A DNA stretch of 34,090 nt, taken from positions 33,265-67,354 of the forward strand of contig NZ_SUEO01000005.1 in NCBI RefSeq assembly GCF_004962925.1, in the 5' to 3' direction. Below the pieces are notes generated by a model. That model did not search any database. It saw only the letters and a program-made list of their open reading frames with translations, and was not told the DNA's origin. A program made the translations under genes and the position numbers. Positions 15,245-23,331 of this stretch are shown piece after piece (the first letter of the stretch is position 1; each line of letters begins with the position of its first letter). Source of the stretch: Mesorhizobium sp. GTDB lineage: Bacteria; Pseudomonadota; Alphaproteobacteria; Rhizobiales; Rhizobiaceae.

Positions 15245-16222
15245 ATGAAAACGCTCAATCGACGCACATTCGGTCTCCTTCTCGGCGGACTCGCTGCCGT
15301 CGTCGTATTCGGTTCCGAGCCTTCAGCTCTGGCAGCCGAAGACCTCAGCAAGGTCGTTCTGCGCGTCGGCGACCAGACCGGTGCGACCAAGGCTAAATTC
15401 GAGGCGGCCGGCTTGCTCGCCGACATCCCCTATCAGATCGAGTGGTCGGTCTATCCGGCCGCCGTCAATCTGCATGAGGCGTTGAAGGCGGATGCAATCG
15501 ACATTGGCCAGGCCGCCGATTCTCCGACTGTCAGCGCCATCGCCGGAGGCTCGAAGATCAAGGTCGTCGCCAACTATTCGAATCGCGGCCTTGGCAGTTC
15601 GCTGATCGTTCCGGCGAGCAGCCCGATCAGGACCATCGAGGATCTCAAGGGCAAGACCATCTCGCCGACGACGCGCGGCAGCGTCGCCCACTATCTCGTG
15701 CTCGGGGTCCTGAAGAAAGCAGGACTCACCCAGGATGATGTGAAGCTCGCCTTCCTCAATCCTTCCGACGCCAGTGCCGCCTTCCAGGCGGGAAGCATTG
15801 ACGCCTGGGGGACCTGGGGTATCTACAAGGCGCGCTCGATCGGCACGTTGAAGGCAACCGTGCTGATCGATGGTCCCGGCATCAACACCGGCAACTTCGT
15901 ACTGAGCGCCACCGACAATGCGTTGGCCGATCCTGGCAAGGTTGCCGCGATCGCAGACTTCTCCGACCGCATCGAGCGCGCATTCGACTGGTCGAAAAAG
16001 AACAAAGATGCCTATCTCGACTTCTATGCCGTCTTCACCAAGCAGGACAAGGCGACCATAGAGGGCCTCTACCCGGATGAAGCCGCCTATGTGAGGCAGC
16101 CGACCGACGACGCCTTCGCCGCGTCCCTTCAGAACGTCTTCGATACCTGGAAGGAAGCCGGCGTGCTGAGCGGCAACCTCAAGCTTGCCGACTATGTCTA
16201 TCGCGGCTTGCCGACGAACTGA
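15245..16222 (+). CDS. SsuA/NMT1-like periplasmic binding protein, possible Tat signal
   Basis: This 325-aa ABC substrate-binding protein is of the aliphatic sulfonate/taurine/nitrate (SsuA/NMT1-like) family. The N-terminus NRRTFGLLLGGLAAVVVFG has a twin-arginine-like motif followed by a signal helix and an ALA cleavage region near residue 30. The mature part has typical landmarks: EALKADAIDIGQAADSPTVS, TIEDLKGKTISPTTRGSVAH, FLNPSDASAAFQAGSIDAWG. It would deliver a sulfonate or related anion to the permease and ATPase encoded next. The open frame extends upstream into the monooxygenase gene in another phase; the ATG at 15245 is chosen because the signal peptide starts there. It is divergent in sequence from the second SsuA at 26158-27108. 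Confidence 0.9.
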   Translation: MKTLNRRTFGLLLGGLAAVVVFGSEPSALAAEDLSKVVLRVGDQTGATKAKFEAAGLLADIPYQIEWSVYPAAVNLHEALKADAIDIGQAADSPTVSAIAGGSKIKVVANYSNRGLGSSLIVPASSPIRTIEDLKGKTISPTTRGSVAHYLVLGVLKKAGLTQDDVKLAFLNPSDASAAFQAGSIDAWGTWGIYKARSIGTLKATVLIDGPGINTGNFVLSATDNALADPGKVAAIADFSDRIERAFDWSKKNKDAYLDFYAVFTKQDKATIEGLYPDEAAYVRQPTDDAFAASLQNVFDTWKEAGVLSGNLKLADYVYRGLPTN

Positions 16223-16246
16223 ACGCGGTCCGAAAGGAACAGGTCG

Positions 16247-17134
16247 ATGAGTTCGATCGCCACGATCACCATCGCGCCGGGCGCCGTCGAGAGGCGTCCG
16301 GCGGACCAGACGGCCAAGCCGGACGATCTGTTGGCACGGCAGCGCATCGAGCCGGTATCGACCGCCAGGCATAGGGTGCCACGTTGGCTGCGGCGCTTGT
16401 CGGGTCCGGTTCTCCTCGTTCTGCTATGGCATGTCGCGTCGCAAACCGGCGTGCTGCCAAGCGAGGTGCTTGCCGGTCCGACAACCGTGATCGGCAGCGC
16501 CGCCAAGCTCGTCGACAACGGCGAACTGCAGGATGCGATGCTGATCTCGCTCAGCCGCGCACTGGCGGGTCTGGCGATCGGCGGTTCCATCGGCGTGACG
16601 CTGGCCGTCGTCGCCGGCCTGTTTCGGCTCGGCGAGGATATGGTCGACGCCACGATGCAGATGCTGCGCACGGTGCCGGCCGTGGCGTTGATACCGCTGC
16701 TGATCATCTGGTTCGGCATCGGCGAGGCGCCGAAGATCGCGCTGATCGCGCTCGGCACGGCCTTTCCGCTCTACCTCAACGTCTATGCCGGCATCCGCAA
16801 CGTCGATTCAACGTTGATCGAGGCGGGGCGGACTCTTGATCTCTCCCGGTCAGCCATGATCCGACACGTCGTGCTGCCAGGAGCGCTGCCGAGCGCGCTG
16901 GTCGGCCTGCGCTATTCGCTCGGCATCGCCTGGCTGGCACTGGTCTTCGGCGAGCAGATCAATGCTACCGCCGGCATCGGCTATCTGATGGCCACTGCGC
17001 GGGAGATGTTCCAGACCGATGTCATCGTCGTATGCCTCGTCGTCTATGCCCTGCTCGGCCTCGGCGTCGATTTCACCGTTCGCACTCTCGAAAGGGTATT
17101 CCTCGCATGGCGGCCAGCCTTCAGCGGAACTTGA
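16247..17134 (+). CDS. SsuC-like ABC transporter permease
   Basis: This 295-aa inner-membrane permease is of the sulfonate/nitrate/taurine type. After an extended, charged N-terminal stretch (about 50 residues) come six hydrophobic segments and the EAA-type cytoplasmic loop around EAGRTLDLSRSAMIRHVVLPGALPS (about residues 188-212), which contacts the ATPase. MLRTVPAVALIPLLIIWFG and the final FGEQINATAGIGYLM block are typical of the SsuC/TauC group. The gene starts 25 bp after the binding-protein stop and overlaps the ATPase gene by 28 bp, so the three form one importer. Confidence 0.92.
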   Translation: MSSIATITIAPGAVERRPADQTAKPDDLLARQRIEPVSTARHRVPRWLRRLSGPVLLVLLWHVASQTGVLPSEVLAGPTTVIGSAAKLVDNGELQDAMLISLSRALAGLAIGGSIGVTLAVVAGLFRLGEDMVDATMQMLRTVPAVALIPLLIIWFGIGEAPKIALIALGTAFPLYLNVYAGIRNVDSTLIEAGRTLDLSRSAMIRHVVLPGALPSALVGLRYSLGIAWLALVFGEQINATAGIGYLMATAREMFQTDVIVVCLVVYALLGLGVDFTVRTLERVFLAWRPAFSGT

Positions 17135-17898
17135 ACGTGGGCGAGGCGGTCGCGCCTCCGCTCACCCCGAAACGGTCGAAAGCCCCTCTGCCCGCGGTCA
17201 GGGTTCGCGGCCTCACGCGCCGCTTTGGCGAGCGCGAGGTGTTGAAGAGCCTCGACGTCGACATCGCGCCTGGCGAGTTTGTGGCACTGCTCGGCGCCAG
17301 CGGCTGCGGCAAGAGCACGCTTTTGCGCATCCTCGCCGATCTCGATCGCGAAATCGTCGGTGAGGTGGAAGTGCCAGTGCGCCGCGCTGTCGCCTTTCAG
17401 GCGCCGCGCCTGATGCCGTGGAAGAAGGTCTGGCGCAACGTCGTGCTCGGCCTGCCAGGAAGGCCTGACAGGGCGCGCGCGCTGGCCGCGCTCGACGAGG
17501 TCGGCATCGGCCACCGGGCCGACGTGTGGCCGAAGGTGCTGTCCGGCGGCGAGGCGCAGCGAACCTCGCTGGCGCGGGCGCTGGTGCGCGAACCCGACTT
17601 GCTGCTTCTCGACGAACCCTTTGCCGCGCTCGATGCGCTGACCCGCATCAAGGCGCAGGACCTAGTCGCCGAGCTCTGGCAGCGGCATGGCTGCGCCATT
17701 CTCCTGGTTACCCACGACGTGGAGGAGGCAGTGCTTCTCGCTGACCGGGTCCTTGTCATGAAGGACGGGGTCATCGCGCATGAGGAACGCATCGACCTGG
17801 AGCGTCCGCGCGACGTCGCCGATCCGGTTTTCGCCAGGATACGCGGCAGCCTTCTCGACTCGCTGGGTGTGCGCCATGGCACTCACGGCAATGCCTGA
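17107..17898 (+). CDS. SsuB-like ABC transporter ATP-binding protein
   Basis: This 263-aa nucleotide-binding subunit pairs with the preceding permease. Walker A is GASGCGKST (about residues 65-73), the Q-loop region is FQAPRLMPWKKVW, the ABC signature LSGGEAQR, Walker B LLLLDEPFAALD and the switch His is in LLVTHDVEEA. LMPW after the Q-loop is typical of the SsuB/TauB/NrtD group. The open frame extends to 17032, but the ATG at 17107 has AAAGGG upstream and avoids a long overlap with the permease. It ends 12 bp before the flavoprotein gene, so importer and redox genes are co-transcribed. Confidence 0.92.
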   Translation: MAASLQRNLNVGEAVAPPLTPKRSKAPLPAVRVRGLTRRFGEREVLKSLDVDIAPGEFVALLGASGCGKSTLLRILADLDREIVGEVEVPVRRAVAFQAPRLMPWKKVWRNVVLGLPGRPDRARALAALDEVGIGHRADVWPKVLSGGEAQRTSLARALVREPDLLLLDEPFAALDALTRIKAQDLVAELWQRHGCAILLVTHDVEEAVLLADRVLVMKDGVIAHEERIDLERPRDVADPVFARIRGSLLDSLGVRHGTHGNA

Positions 17899-17910
17899 GG
17901 GTCTTGGACG

Positions 17911-19500
17911 ATGAGCAGATCGAGCGGAGAGACTCTCGAACTGTCCGCCGACGTGCTGATCATCGGCGGCGGGCTTGCCGGAACCTGGGCTGCTTCGGCG
18001 GCGCGGCGCGCCGGTGCTTCCGTCATCCTCGCCGACAAGGGCTATTGCGGCACCAGCGGCGTCACGGCGACGGCGGGCCCAGGCCATTGGTGGATACCAC
18101 CAGACCCGCCCGAATTGCGCGAGACGGCTATCCGCAACCGGAGAAAGACAGGGGCGGGCTTGAACGAGCCGGAGTGGATGGCGCGCATCCTGGCGCTGAC
18201 CTGGGAGAGCCTTCCGACGCTCGATGGCTTCTATAAGTTCTCCACGGATGAGAACGGCGTGAAGCAGCATCGCGCCCTGCGCGGCCCCGAATATATGCGC
18301 GCCTTGCGCAAGCTGGTCGACAGCCTCGGCGTCACCGTTCTCGATCACAGCCCGGCCCTGGAGTTGCTGCAGCGGTCCGACGGGTCGGTGGCTGGCGCGC
18401 GCGGCATCAGGCGGCAGGCGGGTGGCGACTGGCAGGTGAACGCCGGCGCGGTCGTGCTCGCTACGGGCGGTACCTCGTTCCTGTCGCGCCTGCTCGGCTC
18501 GCACACCAACACCGGCGATGGTTATCTCTTGGCGGCGGAGGCTGGCGCCGAGCTCTCAGGCATGGAGTTCACTACCTATTATACCGTCGCACCGGTGCGC
18601 TCGACCATGACGCGCTCCATGTCCTACGCCTTCGCCACCTATTACGACGCGGACGGCGCGGTCATCGCGATGCCGCCGGGGCCTGAAACGACGCGCCCGC
18701 TGGCCAGGGCCATGCTCAAGGGGCGCGTCTTTTGCGACCTTGCCCGCACGCCGGAGGACATCCGTGCGCGCGTTCCGACGATTTCGCCGAACGTCATGCT
18801 GCCGTTTCGGCGCTGGGGCATCGATCCCTACAAGGATCGCTTCGAGGTGACGCTACATGGCGAGGGGACGATCCGTGGCATCGGCGGGCTGCGGGTCGTT
18901 GGCGATCATTGCCAGACCTCGGTTCCCGGTCTCTATGCGGCAGGCGACGCGGCGACGCGCGAACTTGTGGCCGGTGCTATTTCGGGCGGCGGCAACATCA
19001 ATTCGGCCTGGGCGGTTTCGTCCGGCCAATGGGCCGGAGCGGGAGCGGCACGCCATGCCGCCGCCAACGGCTCTCAGTCCGGCGGGCGCGCCATCGGGCA
19101 AGCTGGCCTCCGTCCGGCCTCCGCGCGACGCGACGTCGATCTCGGTACGACACTGTCCACCATCCAGGGCGAGATGCTGGCCTACGACAAGAACATCTTC
19201 CGCAGCGGCGAAACATTGAAACGTTCGGCCGAAATTCTTGACGACGCTTGGGCGGAATTCGATGCACATGCCCAAGGCGCTGGCGACGCGCTCTTGAGGA
19301 CACGTGAAACCGCGGCGATGCTGGCGACGGCACGCTGGTGCGCCGCGTCCGCCTTGGCCCGCGAGGAAAGCCGCGGCATGCACCAGCGCGATGACAGGCC
19401 GGAAATGGACCCCCGCTTCAACCGACGCATTCTCGTCGGCGGGCTGGACAAGGTCTGGACGGCGTCGGACTACGGCCATGCACTGGAACTTGCATCATGA
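17911..19500 (+). CDS. AprA/FrdA-like FAD-dependent oxidoreductase
   Basis: This 529-aa flavoprotein belongs to the fumarate reductase/succinate dehydrogenase/APS reductase alpha superfamily. The FAD-binding Rossmann motif is GGGLAG (19-24). KGYCGTSGVTATAGPGHWW follows (about 43-61), then ATGGTS (184-189), and near the end of the core GLYAAGDAATRELVAGAISGGG closes the FAD site. A helical C-terminal domain follows (about 400-529). The ATGA overlap with the next gene, a ferredoxin with two 4Fe-4S motifs, mirrors the AprA-AprB pairing. It is probably not a true APS reductase, since no ATP sulfurylase gene is nearby and the context is sulfonate scavenging. A role in oxidising or reducing a sulfur intermediate, or in electron supply, is inference. 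Confidence 0.85.
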   Translation: MSRSSGETLELSADVLIIGGGLAGTWAASAARRAGASVILADKGYCGTSGVTATAGPGHWWIPPDPPELRETAIRNRRKTGAGLNEPEWMARILALTWESLPTLDGFYKFSTDENGVKQHRALRGPEYMRALRKLVDSLGVTVLDHSPALELLQRSDGSVAGARGIRRQAGGDWQVNAGAVVLATGGTSFLSRLLGSHTNTGDGYLLAAEAGAELSGMEFTTYYTVAPVRSTMTRSMSYAFATYYDADGAVIAMPPGPETTRPLARAMLKGRVFCDLARTPEDIRARVPTISPNVMLPFRRWGIDPYKDRFEVTLHGEGTIRGIGGLRVVGDHCQTSVPGLYAAGDAATRELVAGAISGGGNINSAWAVSSGQWAGAGAARHAAANGSQSGGRAIGQAGLRPASARRDVDLGTTLSTIQGEMLAYDKNIFRSGETLKRSAEILDDAWAEFDAHAQGAGDALLRTRETAAMLATARWCAASALAREESRGMHQRDDRPEMDPRFNRRILVGGLDKVWTASDYGHALELAS

Positions 19501-19898
19501 TCGAACTCGTCATCGCCGAGCGTTGTACGGGCTGCAACGCTTGCGTCGAAATCTGCCCGACCAACGTGCTTGAAGCGATTTCCGGCGATGTGCCGCGCAT
19601 CGCCCGGCAAGAGGACTGCCAGACCTGCTTTATGTGCGAGCTCTATTGCCGGGCCGACGCGATCTATGTCGCGCCCGACTGCGAAAACCCGACGCCGGTC
19701 GACAAGAACGCAATCCTTGCCTCCGGCCTGCTCGGCGAGTTCCGCCGCAATCATGGCTGGGACGAATGGGCGGACGATCCTCGCTATCCCAACGAGCACT
19801 GGCGGATGGAGAGCGTCTTCCTGCGCGCGAGAATGGCTTTTCAGCGACGGCTCCGACGGCTTCAACATCATGTTCCCCCATCTTCCTGCCGGCCTTGA
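19497..19898 (+). CDS. AprB-like ferredoxin with two 4Fe-4S clusters, C-terminus replaced
   Basis: The ATG overlaps the flavoprotein stop by 4 bp. Residues 10-20 (CTGCNACVEIC) and 41-51 (CQTCFMCELYC) are two Cx2Cx2Cx3C motifs, binding two 4Fe-4S clusters; the second motif is followed by RADAIYVAPDCE. Residues up to about 110 (YPNEHWRMESVFLRAR) look like normal family sequence. The last 23 residues or so (from about 19830) are the out-of-frame read of a monooxygenase gene fragment, so the natural C-terminus was cut or changed by a deletion. Since both cluster motifs are complete, the protein may still pass electrons to or from the flavoprotein. Confidence 0.85.
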   Translation: MIELVIAERCTGCNACVEICPTNVLEAISGDVPRIARQEDCQTCFMCELYCRADAIYVAPDCENPTPVDKNAILASGLLGEFRRNHGWDEWADDPRYPNEHWRMESVFLRARMAFQRRLRRLQHHVPPSSCRP

Positions 19899-20022
19899 CG
19901 ACTTCATCGAAAAGGTGGTGCCGGAATTGCAACGGCGCGGGCTGTTCCGACGCGAATATGAGGGGTCGACGCTCCGCGAAAATCTCGGTCTGGCGCGTCC
20001 CAGGAATCGGTTTTTCGACTAG
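19829..20022 (+). pseudogene. C-terminal stump of a second NtaA/SnaA-type monooxygenase
   Basis: In the frame one base off from the ferredoxin, the sequence from about 19831 reads EWLFSDGSDGFNIMFPHLPA, then FIEKVVPELQRRGLFRREYE and ends LGLARPRNRFFD. This is the usual C-terminus of NtaA/SnaA/DszA-type flavin monooxygenases and aligns with the end of the intact enzyme at 13852-15189 ([25 protein letters not shown]). About 65 codons remain; the rest is gone. The gene must once have followed the ferredoxin intact. Its stop is 3 bp from the stop of the convergent FMN reductase gene. Confidence 0.85.
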
Positions 20023-20025
20023 CCG

Positions 20026-20601
20026 TCAGGTTGAAGAGGCGCGCTCGACGCCGCGTCGGCGGGAGATCAGGAGAGAGCTCGCATCGTCGATCGCCTGTTC
20101 GCCTCGATTGCGAATGGCCTCAGAGGCAAGCGCACCGTCGAGGAAGTCCTTGTCCGTCGCATAGACCGCGGTCGGCAAGACGAGCGCTTCGAAGAAAGCA
20201 AAGAGCGGTCTTAGCTGATGCTCGACCATCAGCGCGTGCCGCTCGCCGCCGCCGGTCGCGGTCAGGAGCACGGGCTTGCCGCGCAGCGCAGCCGGATCGA
20301 CAAGGTCGAAGAAATGCTTGAACAGGCCGGTGTAGCTGCCCTTGTAGGTCGGCGAGCCGATGACGAGCATCTCGGCCGTGACGACCGCGTCGAGCACCTT
20401 TCGGCCTGTATCATCGAGGTCGCGCGACCAACGTGCCGCCCCGAGCGAGGTACCGACATCGTCCAGATCAAAGGTCACCGCCGCAAGACCATGTCGATGC
20501 GCGATCTCGCTGACGAAATGCTCGACGAAACCACGCGTCTTGGATGGCCGCGTGAGATTGCCTGAGAAGCCGACGACGGTGGGGTTTGTCATGGCTGTCA
20601 C
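20026..20601 (-). CDS. NADPH-dependent FMN reductase (SsuE/MsuE-like)
   Basis: This 191-aa flavodoxin-like NAD(P)H:FMN reductase contains VVGFSGNLTRPSKTR at the phosphate-binding loop, LVIGSPTYKGSYTGLFKHFFD (about 77-97) and LLTATGGGERHALMVEHQLRPLF. These are hallmarks of the SsuE/MsuE family that provides FMNH2 to two-component monooxygenases. Suitable partners in the window are SsuD and the SnaA-type enzyme. The GTG at 20601 overlaps the rhodanese stop (GTGA), giving coupled translation; an ATG at 20592 is the alternative start. It is the last gene of the minus-strand sulfur operon. Confidence 0.9.
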   Translation of the reverse strand: MTAMTNPTVVGFSGNLTRPSKTRGFVEHFVSEIAHRHGLAAVTFDLDDVGTSLGAARWSRDLDDTGRKVLDAVVTAEMLVIGSPTYKGSYTGLFKHFFDLVDPAALRGKPVLLTATGGGERHALMVEHQLRPLFAFFEALVLPTAVYATDKDFLDGALASEAIRNRGEQAIDDASSLLISRRRGVERASST

Positions 20602-21473
20602 CGGGTTTGCGGGTCCACGATGACCGGGCAGCTCTCGTCCGTCGCCCAGTCGGCGAAGCTCAGATAGTAGGCGCGGACATCGTCATATCCTGCCCGGACC
20701 GCGGCGGCGGCCGCGAGAGCCGCCCGGCCACCACCGTCGCAATGGGTGATCACATGACCCCCGGCCCGGAGTCCGGCCTTAGAGAGGAGATCCCGCAGAG
20801 CGCTGGGCGCCTTCAGGCGGCCATCGTCGAGCAGGCTCGCATGCGGAAGCAAGCGCGCGCCCGGCAAATGGCCGCCCCGAGCGTTGCGCCGCAAGTCCGT
20901 GCCGGCAAACTCGTCCGCCGTTCGAGCGTCGAGAAGTTGGACGCCGTCCAGGTCGGCCTTCAGCGTCGACCGGTCGACCAGCCGGACGGGTCCAGCTCCT
21001 GGTCGAGCTTGGAACGCCGCTACTTCCAAAGCTTCGGGTGCTTTTGCCAGAAGTTCCGTACGTTCGCGGATCGCAGGCCATCCACCGTTCACGATCAGCG
21101 CTTCGGCTCCGAAATATTGAAGGATAAACCAGACACGCGCAGCTTCCGTCATGCGGCCATCGTCATAGACAACCGCGCGCACGGGGCCGCCCAAGCCAAG
21201 ACAGGCGATCGCACGCTCCCAATAGGGGATGTTCTCGAACGAGGTCTCGCCCGACTTTGCTGCCGCCTCCCAAGTCTCGATCGGCACACGTATAGCCGCA
21301 GCCGGGTGGTGGGCTTCGAATGCCGCGGGTTCGCGAACGTCAAGCAGACGAAACGCGCCAAGCGAAGGCAGTGCGTCGGGCTCGATGATGGGATCGCGTG
21401 ACATCGGATTTTTTGGCGCAGGGGGCGCGGCGCCGAATTGTGCCGCAACTGCATTTTGGGCGAATACTGGCAT
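20598..21473 (-). CDS. Double-domain rhodanese-like sulfurtransferase
   Basis: This 291-aa protein has two rhodanese domains. The first (about 30-150) has FRLLDVREPAAFEAHH and AVVYDDGRMTEAARVWFILQ; the catalytic loop position has Asp rather than Cys, as is normal for the inactive N-terminal domain. The second (about 165-290) has QLLDARTADEFAG and HCDGGGRAALAAAAA with the active-site Cys245. Such enzymes move sulfane sulfur from thiosulfate or 3-mercaptopyruvate to acceptors including cyanide and thiols. In this operon it may handle sulfur released from sulfonates, by inference. The first 23 residues are Ala/Pro-rich and could be a leader; ATG at 21404 is an alternative start. It begins 8 bp after the haloperoxidase-like gene. 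Confidence 0.87.
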   Translation of the reverse strand: MPVFAQNAVAAQFGAAPPAPKNPMSRDPIIEPDALPSLGAFRLLDVREPAAFEAHHPAAAIRVPIETWEAAAKSGETSFENIPYWERAIACLGLGGPVRAVVYDDGRMTEAARVWFILQYFGAEALIVNGGWPAIRERTELLAKAPEALEVAAFQARPGAGPVRLVDRSTLKADLDGVQLLDARTADEFAGTDLRRNARGGHLPGARLLPHASLLDDGRLKAPSALRDLLSKAGLRAGGHVITHCDGGGRAALAAAAAVRAGYDDVRAYYLSFADWATDESCPVIVDPQTR

Positions 21474-21481
21474 TGGAAACG

Positions 21482-23278
21482 CTAGACCTCGACCTTCGTG
21501 CCGTCGTAGCGGGTGAATCTGAACCCCTCGAACGGCTCGCGATATGTTTGCCGCTCGTCACGAAGAATGCTGATCGCGAGCTCTTCGCCGAGCGCCAGCG
21601 ACGCCGAGAAATCCGAGCGCCAATGGATGCCGGCCCAGTCGCGGCCGACGCCGTAGTTCCAGGCGAGCTTGTTCAACTCGCCTCCGACAGTGAGCGGCTC
21701 GCCCTGGTAGGGGATGAGCTTCGTCGGATCCTTGGGATCAGTCTGAACCGGGTTCGAAATCACGGCGTCCTCATCGAAGAGCGCCTTGAGGATCGTCACG
21801 TTGGACGCGGCGATCTGGGCTGCTCCGCCGGGATAGCTCGAGTGGATCGGCGCGCCCTCGGGGTAGACGTGCGACAGAAGATGGCTGCCGAACTTGCCGA
21901 CGCTTCGCACCAACGCAGCCGAGTTCAGGACGTCGCTGTGAACCGGATAGACGTCCACCTTGTTGGCGATCCGGTGATGGATCAGCCCGCCATACGCTTC
22001 CGGCCGCAAGGTGCGGTGGACATAGAACTTCTGCCAGTACGCCACGCGGATGGCCAGCGAGGCGGTGATCGGCAGCAGGCTCTGCGCGTAGGGCAGGCCG
22101 AACGTGCCGTAGCCGCCGGTCTGCGTTTTCGACTTCGCATACGGATTGGATTTGCTGAACGGAATTCCAAAACCGCCATAATCCGGATTGGCCTTGTCCG
22201 GCGCGACGCCGAGCAGCAGGGCTGCCGACCAGAAGGCGGCCGGGTTGTTGTGGACGTATTCGGCGAGGTCACGGCCGGTCGCGATGTAGCGCGGCGTCGG
22301 GTCGAAGCTGGTCGGCTTGGCTGGGGGGGTGCCGTTCTGGATGACTAGCCACTCGTCGTAGCCGGTCAGGAAGTCGGTGCCCGCTGCGGCGGTGCGAATG
22401 CGGGCGGGGATAAGCTGGCTGCCGTAAGGAGCGTCCTTGAGCAGGAACTGCGAGATGTAGGGACCCTGGAGCGTGCCGGGCGGCGTCACATAGCGACCGG
22501 TTCTTCCTGACGGATCGGCCGCGTCGACGTAGAGCGCCGTCCCCCGGAACAGCGATTGTGGAGTAATGCTTCCGTTCGTGCGCGGCCCGTTGAAAGCGGC
22601 GAGCTTGCTCAACTCGTCGACCGCGGCGAGCACGTCCTTGTTGCTGGTGTCGTCCGTCAGCTCGGACAGCGGGACATCGCGCAGCAGCGACTGCCAATAG
22701 AGCTCGACGGCCTCGCTGGCCCGCGTCGCGCTGTCGAGTGCGGGCGCCGGCGGGATCGCGTACTGCGGGCCGACGCAGCCTGTCAGGTTCACGGCGAGGG
22801 AACCGATGGGATTGAGCTGCTTGCGCTTGCCGCCGAGCGGTATGGCCTCGAAGTCGGCCGGATCACCTGAGGCGTAGGCCTTCAGCGTCGCGTCGAAGGC
22901 TCGTCGGTCGACTTCGCCGCGTTCGTCGTGCGGCAGACCGCGCGTATCGGAACCGATTAGGTTTGGGTATCTCACTTCGTCGCCATTCACTGGGTGCGGC
23001 GCGAGCGCCACCGCGAAATCCGCCACCGCGGCGCTCCGCACGACATAGGCGTGTTTGCGGAAAACAAGTTGGGCATCCGTCTCCTCCTCGCCGGCCTGCG
23101 CACTGGCCGAGCCGACCACCGCGAGGGAAGGCAAGCCTGTAACAGCTATCGCCGCTACGCCTCCAGCCGCTCCAAGAAACCGGCGGCGGCCGCCATTGTG
23201 GACATCTGCCCTATCCGGTGCAGATACCTCACGGCCAGTTTGGCCTTCGCCTTCTAATCCGCGATGCAAGTGCGTCAT
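21482..23278 (-). CDS. Vanadium-dependent haloperoxidase family protein (PAP2 fold), catalytic His replaced
   Basis: This 598-aa exported protein begins with a twin-arginine signal (RRRFLGAAGGVAAIAVTG, about residues 31-48). The C-terminal half follows the vanadium haloperoxidase plan: WQKFYVHRTLRPE with K417 and R425 for vanadate binding, PEGAPIHSSYPGGAAQIAAS (473-492) at the position of the usual PSYPSGHA loop, and GRDWAGIHWRSDF with R546 and H552. H552 is the residue that normally ligates vanadium. In the loop the conserved GH is GA: the acid-base histidine is Ala486, and the preceding Ser/Ala is Gly484. The fold is clear, but normal peroxidase activity is doubtful. It lies 53 bp after ssuB within the sulfur operon. 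Confidence 0.85.
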   Translation of the reverse strand: MTHLHRGLEGEGQTGREVSAPDRADVHNGGRRRFLGAAGGVAAIAVTGLPSLAVVGSASAQAGEEETDAQLVFRKHAYVVRSAAVADFAVALAPHPVNGDEVRYPNLIGSDTRGLPHDERGEVDRRAFDATLKAYASGDPADFEAIPLGGKRKQLNPIGSLAVNLTGCVGPQYAIPPAPALDSATRASEAVELYWQSLLRDVPLSELTDDTSNKDVLAAVDELSKLAAFNGPRTNGSITPQSLFRGTALYVDAADPSGRTGRYVTPPGTLQGPYISQFLLKDAPYGSQLIPARIRTAAAGTDFLTGYDEWLVIQNGTPPAKPTSFDPTPRYIATGRDLAEYVHNNPAAFWSAALLLGVAPDKANPDYGGFGIPFSKSNPYAKSKTQTGGYGTFGLPYAQSLLPITASLAIRVAYWQKFYVHRTLRPEAYGGLIHHRIANKVDVYPVHSDVLNSAALVRSVGKFGSHLLSHVYPEGAPIHSSYPGGAAQIAASNVTILKALFDEDAVISNPVQTDPKDPTKLIPYQGEPLTVGGELNKLAWNYGVGRDWAGIHWRSDFSASLALGEELAISILRDERQTYREPFEGFRFTRYDGTKVEV

Positions 23279-23331
23279 TGCGATCTCCTTGTTTCGCCGA
23301 AGCGCTGCACCGATTAGACGGCATGCCGCGC

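Noticed and set aside
21398..22348. 316-codon plus-strand frame opposite the haloperoxidase-like gene
   Set aside because: It is a shadow of a well-supported minus-strand gene, rich in Arg/Asp as expected for a reverse-frame read.
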